This document shows, piece after piece, positions 6,209 to 9,852 of a stretch of DNA of 9,852 bases (the first letter of the stretch is position 1; each line of letters starts with the position of its first letter). Made by a program: the position numbers and the translations under genes. Source of the DNA: an uncultured Spirochaetaceae bacterium (GTDB taxonomy: Bacteria > Spirochaetota > Spirochaetia > Treponematales > Treponemataceae); the NCBI GenBank assembly GCA_902766345.1, contig CACXDK010000014.1, positions 1 through 9,852 on the forward strand. The letters run 5' to 3'. The notes under the pieces were generated by a model. It had not been told where the DNA came from and made no database searches. It worked only from the letters and a program-made list of their open reading frames with translations.

Positions 6209-6793
6209 TTATTTTTCTTCGCTGATAAATATATATTTTACAGATCTAATAGCATCTATTATTCCATTTATACCAATTATCAGGGCAATGATATTTACAG
6301 GGAATAACCAGAACAGAAATCTGCTTACTCCCAATCCCAAAATGGCATGAAGAATACCTCTTAAACATTTTCTGAGCCAGAAAGAACGAGAATATCCCTG
6401 TGTAGAATTATAATTATTCCATGAATGATAGGTGTTATCTTCATTATCATTATTAGAGCTAGAGCGGGAAGCGGAATTAAAGAATTCCCAGAATGGATCT
6501 TGATTATATTCATAAGAGCCTGTTCCGTAAGAACTTGTTCTATATGAACCAGACTGGTTATAGCCGTACTGACCAGAAGATGATGAAGAACCGTACAAAT
6601 CGTACTCTCGCTTTTTGCTTTCATCTCCGAGAATTGCGTATGCAGAGTTAATCTGTTTAAACTTCTCTTCTGCAACAGCATCTCCCGCATTTCTATCAGG
6701 GTGATACTTAAAGGCAAGAGTTCTGTACGCTTTTTTTATTTCATCAGCCGAAGCATTCCTGCTTACTCCCAAAACTGTATACAAATCTTCCAT
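6209..6793 (-). CDS. Membrane-anchored DnaJ-domain protein
   Basis: A 194-residue protein with an N-terminal J domain (about 3-67) carrying the HPD motif at 31-33, needed to stimulate the ATPase of a DnaK partner. Residues 69-137 are a low-complexity linker rich in Ser, Tyr, Gly and Asn. Residues 147-164 and 167-182 are hydrophobic and likely form one or two membrane segments. The DnaJ zinc finger and substrate-binding domains are missing, so this is a type III J-protein and not DnaJ itself. ATG 6793 is chosen because AGGA sits about six bases upstream; a GTG at 6811 would add six residues. It probably recruits DnaK to the inner membrane for a specific client, which is unknown. It abuts infA tail to tail. 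Confidence 0.87.
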   Translation of the reverse strand: MEDLYTVLGVSRNASADEIKKAYRTLAFKYHPDRNAGDAVAEEKFKQINSAYAILGDESKKREYDLYGSSSSSGQYGYNQSGSYRTSSYGTGSYEYNQDPFWEFFNSASRSSSNNDNEDNTYHSWNNYNSTQGYSRSFWLRKCLRGILHAILGLGVSRFLFWLFPVNIIALIIGINGIIDAIRSVKYIFISEEK

Positions 6794-6822
6794 ATAATTT
6801 CCTGTATTCACCTTATACTAAT

Positions 6823-6851
6823 ACAATAAAACAAAATACTGTTAATGACAA
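6823..6851 (-). promoter_or_regulatory. Candidate promoter of the DnaJ-like gene
   Basis: On the minus strand, TTGTCA (complement of 6846-6851) and TATTGT (complement of 6823-6828) are 17 bp apart in the 74-bp gap after the Smr gene. Transcription would begin near 6816, about 23 bases before the ATG. No terminator is visible in the gap, so read-through from the Smr gene is also possible. Confidence 0.45.
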
Positions 6852-6867
6852 GAAAAATAACGGAATT

Positions 6868-7431
6868 TTACGACTGTTTGAGCAATACCCAAGTTGCCCC
6901 AGAACCGCCATTATTCCTGTCAGGATGCCCAGAAGTACCCAACCGAGAATCCTGTTCAATAAACAGCTTTACCATTGGACCTAAAACAGGGTCAGAACCA
7001 TGACTGTGCTGACCTTTTCCGTGAATTATCATTATTTTCTTCAACTTACGTCTGGCACATTCTGTAACAAAACCTTGCAAGCGATCCCAGGCTTCCGCTC
7101 TGGTAAGACCGTGTAAATCTACTACAGCCTGAGCTTTTAACTGCTTTAAGTAATTTATATCATGAAGTTTTCTATTTTCGTTCACTTCATCTGCAATTTT
7201 ATCTTTATCTACAGTGCCGTATCTGTTAAGCCAAACTTCCATAGGATTGGCTTTACGTTTATTATCCAGCTCCATTTGATATTCATAAGAATATCCCTGT
7301 TTCATTGCTTCTTTTTCTTCTTTTGTAGGAGCGTTTGCTTTTTTATGAGATTTTTGAATTCCTTTTTGTTGTGGTTGTTTTGCTTTTCGCTGGGAATTAT
7401 CCCATTCGTTTAAAATATCACCGAAGTCCAT
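6868..7431 (-). CDS. Smr-domain protein
   Basis: A 187-residue protein. Residues 1-60 are charged and rich in Lys and Gln, probably disordered. The Smr domain occupies about 102-185, with DLHGLT (105-110), IIHGKG (135-140) and GGSGATWVLL (175-184), the three hallmark motifs. Smr domains are found at the end of MutS2 and as small stand-alone proteins, where they act as DNA or RNA nucleases, for example on ribosome-associated mRNA. No MutS part is present. The start lies 17 bases downstream of the BatD-like stop and has no Shine-Dalgarno sequence, so it is likely co-transcribed and perhaps coupled. Substrate unknown. Confidence 0.9.
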   Translation of the reverse strand: MDFGDILNEWDNSQRKAKQPQQKGIQKSHKKANAPTKEEKEAMKQGYSYEYQMELDNKRKANPMEVWLNRYGTVDKDKIADEVNENRKLHDINYLKQLKAQAVVDLHGLTRAEAWDRLQGFVTECARRKLKKIMIIHGKGQHSHGSDPVLGPMVKLFIEQDSRLGTSGHPDRNNGGSGATWVLLKQS

Positions 7432-7447
7432 ATTTTAACAAACAAAA

Positions 7448-8851
7448 CTATTCAATAAAAATTACATTCTCTTTTTTTATCCAGCCATACGTATCGTGAG
7501 CTTCTACATATAGCCAGTCAGCAGAAGAATGTTTTTTTACAATGACAAGGGAGCCTTTTTGAATGACCATGCCAGTAGAATTGTCTGTTTCAGGAATTGA
7601 TAAAAGTTTTTCTCCTGTAACAACGGCATATTTACGGTTTATACGCAACCCGTAAAATATACTTGCACCCATAAAGAAACACAGCAAGCCTGTAAAAATC
7701 AAGAAAAGAAAGTTTTCTCTAAGAATGCAAAACAAAAAGCATAAAACTATAAAAACAAAAACAAGGGCTATAAAAACAAAAAAAAGAGGCTTACTATAAA
7801 GTTTACCATGCGAAGACAAATTGTAATTCTTTTCAAATTCAAATCTATTCTTTGCGGAATCAGAAAACAAAGGAAGAGAATTACGCTCTTTTGAAAGCAA
7901 TGCACAATATTCTGCAATTAAATTATCAGACATCGCTTTCTTTTCTTCTGAGTCAAAGCTGAAATCTGGTACATCGAAGGTATACTTAAAATCGGATGCA
8001 GCAGAATGAGTTTTTGCAGAAGCCCCCTGTTCCGCAGGAGTTACACGAACCGTGCAAGACGGGAATGCCAGAGTACTTGTAGAACCATTCAACGCCGTTG
8101 CAACAACAGACACAGCAGGGAGTTTCTGCACACCAACAGAAAGAGGACACCAATCAAAAGTTGCTACAGGACGGAACTCTGAAAACACTTCATAATTCTG
8201 TTCGTTCGCAGGAATTTTTGGCACATCGTATTCTGCAACCTGTTCAAACAAAGAGTTTTCAGGAATTGTCCATGAAACTCCCTGAACTTCTGCAGCAAAC
8301 TGAACATAAACAGTATATTGCACATGACTACCTGCAGAAACTGTAATGCCAGCAGGTTCTTTAGCTTCAATAGCATTGTCACCACGTTTGCCGAATGACA
8401 CAGAAAGAGACGGCTTAATCATCTGTACATTTTCAAAGACATGAACAGGATTAAAAGGTATTTGATAGAACTTTCCTTTTATCATTAAATCGCAGGAAAA
8501 CAGTTTATAATTTCCAGATTTTAAAAAGCGGACTGTTATGACAATATGAGTTCCATAAGAAGAATTAGTACTTTCCAAAGGAGGAATGTAAGTTTCCTTT
8601 TTTATAGAAACAAGTTCTACATTATCTGGAATGGAATTCATATAAACCGAAACGTCATTTGGCGAAACATTTTCTATGTTTACATAAAATTCTTCATTTG
8701 TAAGAGAATATATATAATCATTTTTCTGATGAAATCTTAAACTTCTTACAGCTTCATAGGACAACTGTGCATACGCACTGGCAGTAACAAATGCCACAAT
8801 TAATAGTCCAATGAGCCGCTTTCTGTATTTTCCTGCTGTTGACTTTTCCAT
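7448..8851 (-). CDS. BatD-like membrane protein with C-terminal SH3-like domain
   Basis: A 467-residue envelope protein. A signal peptide (basic KYRKR near 9-13, hydrophobic to about 25, AYA-Q cleavage at 28/29) is followed by a large periplasmic region (29-353) of beta-rich, BatD/oxygen-tolerance-like repeats. Two close membrane segments (about 354-377 and 381-401) leave only a short turn between them. The last 60 residues (407-467) resemble a bacterial SH3 domain, with G432-S434 (QKGS), DWLYVEA (445-451) and YGWIKKENV (455-463). That domain should again face the periplasm. The BatD call rests mainly on its position directly after a vWA/TPR gene and on architecture; individual motifs are weak. 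The start overlaps the upstream gene by 52 bases. No good ribosome site precedes it: GAGGG is about 16 bases away. Confidence 0.75.
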   Translation of the reverse strand: MEKSTAGKYRKRLIGLLIVAFVTASAYAQLSYEAVRSLRFHQKNDYIYSLTNEEFYVNIENVSPNDVSVYMNSIPDNVELVSIKKETYIPPLESTNSSYGTHIVITVRFLKSGNYKLFSCDLMIKGKFYQIPFNPVHVFENVQMIKPSLSVSFGKRGDNAIEAKEPAGITVSAGSHVQYTVYVQFAAEVQGVSWTIPENSLFEQVAEYDVPKIPANEQNYEVFSEFRPVATFDWCPLSVGVQKLPAVSVVATALNGSTSTLAFPSCTVRVTPAEQGASAKTHSAASDFKYTFDVPDFSFDSEEKKAMSDNLIAEYCALLSKERNSLPLFSDSAKNRFEFEKNYNLSSHGKLYSKPLFFVFIALVFVFIVLCFLFCILRENFLFLIFTGLLCFFMGASIFYGLRINRKYAVVTGEKLLSIPETDNSTGMVIQKGSLVIVKKHSSADWLYVEAHDTYGWIKKENVIFIE

Positions 8852-9852
8852 GTATTTTTTTCTTTTTCCCTCATCATAGAATACATTGCATTTTCCAATG
8901 TCTGATCTTCTGAATTTTCAGAGACAGAAGTTATATCCCGCTCCTTTATATTATTATGAACGGCAATCTTTTCCAATGAAAGTTCCAAGTTTATTTTTGC
9001 CTGTATATCAGAACCGTCTATCATAAGCGCCTGCTTAAAATAAGAAGCGGCGGTTTCATAGTCTCCCTTTTTATGTGCAAGCAATCCCAAATCATACAAG
9101 ATTGCAAAACGAATTTCTTCCGTTGCATCAGGAACAATTTGCCCAAGTCTTTCTGTTGCAGCATCATTTTCTTCAAGCATCAGATATGTAGATGCAAGAC
9201 CATACAGAGCATACTGTTCCAAATACGAATCATTATTCTGCTTTGCCATATTCAATGCATCAAGAAAACACACCGTTGCCTGCTGATAATTTTTTCTGTT
9301 CCATTCAAGCTTGCCTTCCAGGATTTTTTTGCCACAAGAAAACTGCCCCGAACAACCAGAAAACAAAGTCATTACAGCCATAGCACCAAAGAGCCTGTAC
9401 ATTTTCTTATGCACTTTAGTAAAATGATACTCAACAGAAATTACAGCCAATGCAAGAAAAAATATTCCAAGCTTAAGGAACAAAGAAAAACGTTTTACAT
9501 TCTGAGTTTCATAAGTAATGATAACATCATCTGTAGTATTCTGCAAAAGATTGTAAGCAGAACCTTTTTCTTCCGCCTTAACAAAAGAAAATGCATTATG
9601 CTTAACCTTTACATTTTTTGTCTGCACTGAATTAATTACCGCTTTAATTGCATCTGAGCGCAAAGCTGTTTTTACAGGAGTTTTTCCGTCCCCTGCCAGA
9701 ATTTCACTTTCCTTTTCAGAACCGAAACCAATTATTGCAACAGGAATTCCATATTTTGCCGCATCATGAAGGGCAGAAAGCAATGCCGAATCAGTTTCTT
9801 CCCCATCTGTAAAAAGCCATATATATGGAGCCTGCGATGACTGCACAGGAAA
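8800..9852 (-). CDS. BatB/BatC-like fusion: vWA domain, membrane segments, TPRs (5' end missing)
   Basis: The frame stays open to the window edge, so the N-terminus is missing. Residues are numbered from GTG 9846, which is not the true start. Residues 8-76 are the end of a von Willebrand A domain, with the late MIDAS motif LFTDGEE (11-17). One membrane helix (about 121-138) follows. A second hydrophobic stretch (149-165) ends in LFSGC, like a lipoprotein lipobox. After it come about three TPR-like repeats (178-290) and a polar acidic tail. In Bat operons the vWA membrane protein (BatA/BatB) and the TPR protein (BatC) are usually separate; here they are fused. They are linked to aerotolerance and envelope stress in other bacteria, with the mechanism unclear. 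It overlaps the BatD-like gene. Confidence 0.82.
   Translation of the reverse strand, partial: FPVQSSQAPYIWLFTDGEETDSALLSALHDAAKYGIPVAIIGFGSEKESEILAGDGKTPVKTALRSDAIKAVINSVQTKNVKVKHNAFSFVKAEEKGSAYNLLQNTTDDVIITYETQNVKRFSLFLKLGIFFLALAVISVEYHFTKVHKKMYRLFGAMAVMTLFSGCSGQFSCGKKILEGKLEWNRKNYQQATVCFLDALNMAKQNNDSYLEQYALYGLASTYLMLEENDAATERLGQIVPDATEEIRFAILYDLGLLAHKKGDYETAASYFKQALMIDGSDIQAKINLELSLEKIAVHNNIKERDITSVSENSEDQTLENAMYSMMREKEKNTWKSQQQENTESGSLDY

Noticed and set aside
6361..6717. 118-codon frame overlapping the DnaJ-like gene on the same strand
   Set aside because: It lies within the J-domain and linker coding region in a different frame, and the clear HPD protein explains the locus.
9073..9630. 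185-codon open frame on the plus strand opposite the vWA/TPR gene
   Set aside because: Its composition follows from the complement of the real TPR-coding gene, with no start signal or domain.

Overview
The window looks like a chromosomal segment of a Treponema-like spirochaete. The order dksA-like / infA / dnaJ-like matches what I remember of the T. pallidum TP0096-TP0098 region. That comparison is from memory and was not checked. The aerotolerance-type vWA/TPR and BatD genes, the sensor-less multi-domain signalling proteins and the low-to-moderate GC also fit. No transposase, integrase, phage gene or CRISPR array is visible, so this reads as a core-genome segment.

Layout. Positions 1-115 hold five tandem 23-bp repeat units that may extend past the left edge. 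They are followed at once by a strong sigma-70 promoter and a tRNA-Ala(GGC) gene at 163-236. Only two bases separate the tRNA from the ATG of a flavin-reductase-family gene (239-778), which converges with a DJ-1/YajL-type gene on the minus strand (798-1373). Divergent from yajL is a plus-strand operon: a REC / STAS-like / REC protein (1442-2698), a soluble hybrid histidine kinase HisKA-HATPase-REC*-REC-HPt (2688-4634) and a PHP-type histidinol-phosphatase-family enzyme (4631-5470). These three genes overlap end to start. The operon ends at a strong bidirectional hairpin terminator (5472-5523).

On the other side of that terminator lies a DksA/TraR zinc-finger gene (5542-5898, minus), divergent from infA (5987-6208, plus) with abutting -10 boxes. 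infA meets, with no spacer, a membrane-anchored DnaJ-domain protein (6209-6793, minus). Upstream of that on the minus strand are an Smr-domain protein (6868-7431), a BatD-like membrane protein with a C-terminal SH3-like domain (7448-8851) and the 3' part of a BatB-BatC-like fusion (vWA, membrane segments, TPRs; 8800 to beyond 9852).

Working together: the two signalling proteins probably form one phosphorelay, and their junction looks like a single long hybrid kinase that has been split into two frames. The vWA/TPR and BatD-like proteins would form an envelope Bat-type complex, co-transcribed with the Smr gene. DksA, IF-1 and the J-protein are growth and translation-linked housekeeping functions. 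I see no clear new defence or mobile system. The most unusual points are the tRNA abutting a start codon, the six-frame-open tandem repeat next to the tRNA promoter, the split hybrid kinase and the internal lipobox in the Bat fusion.
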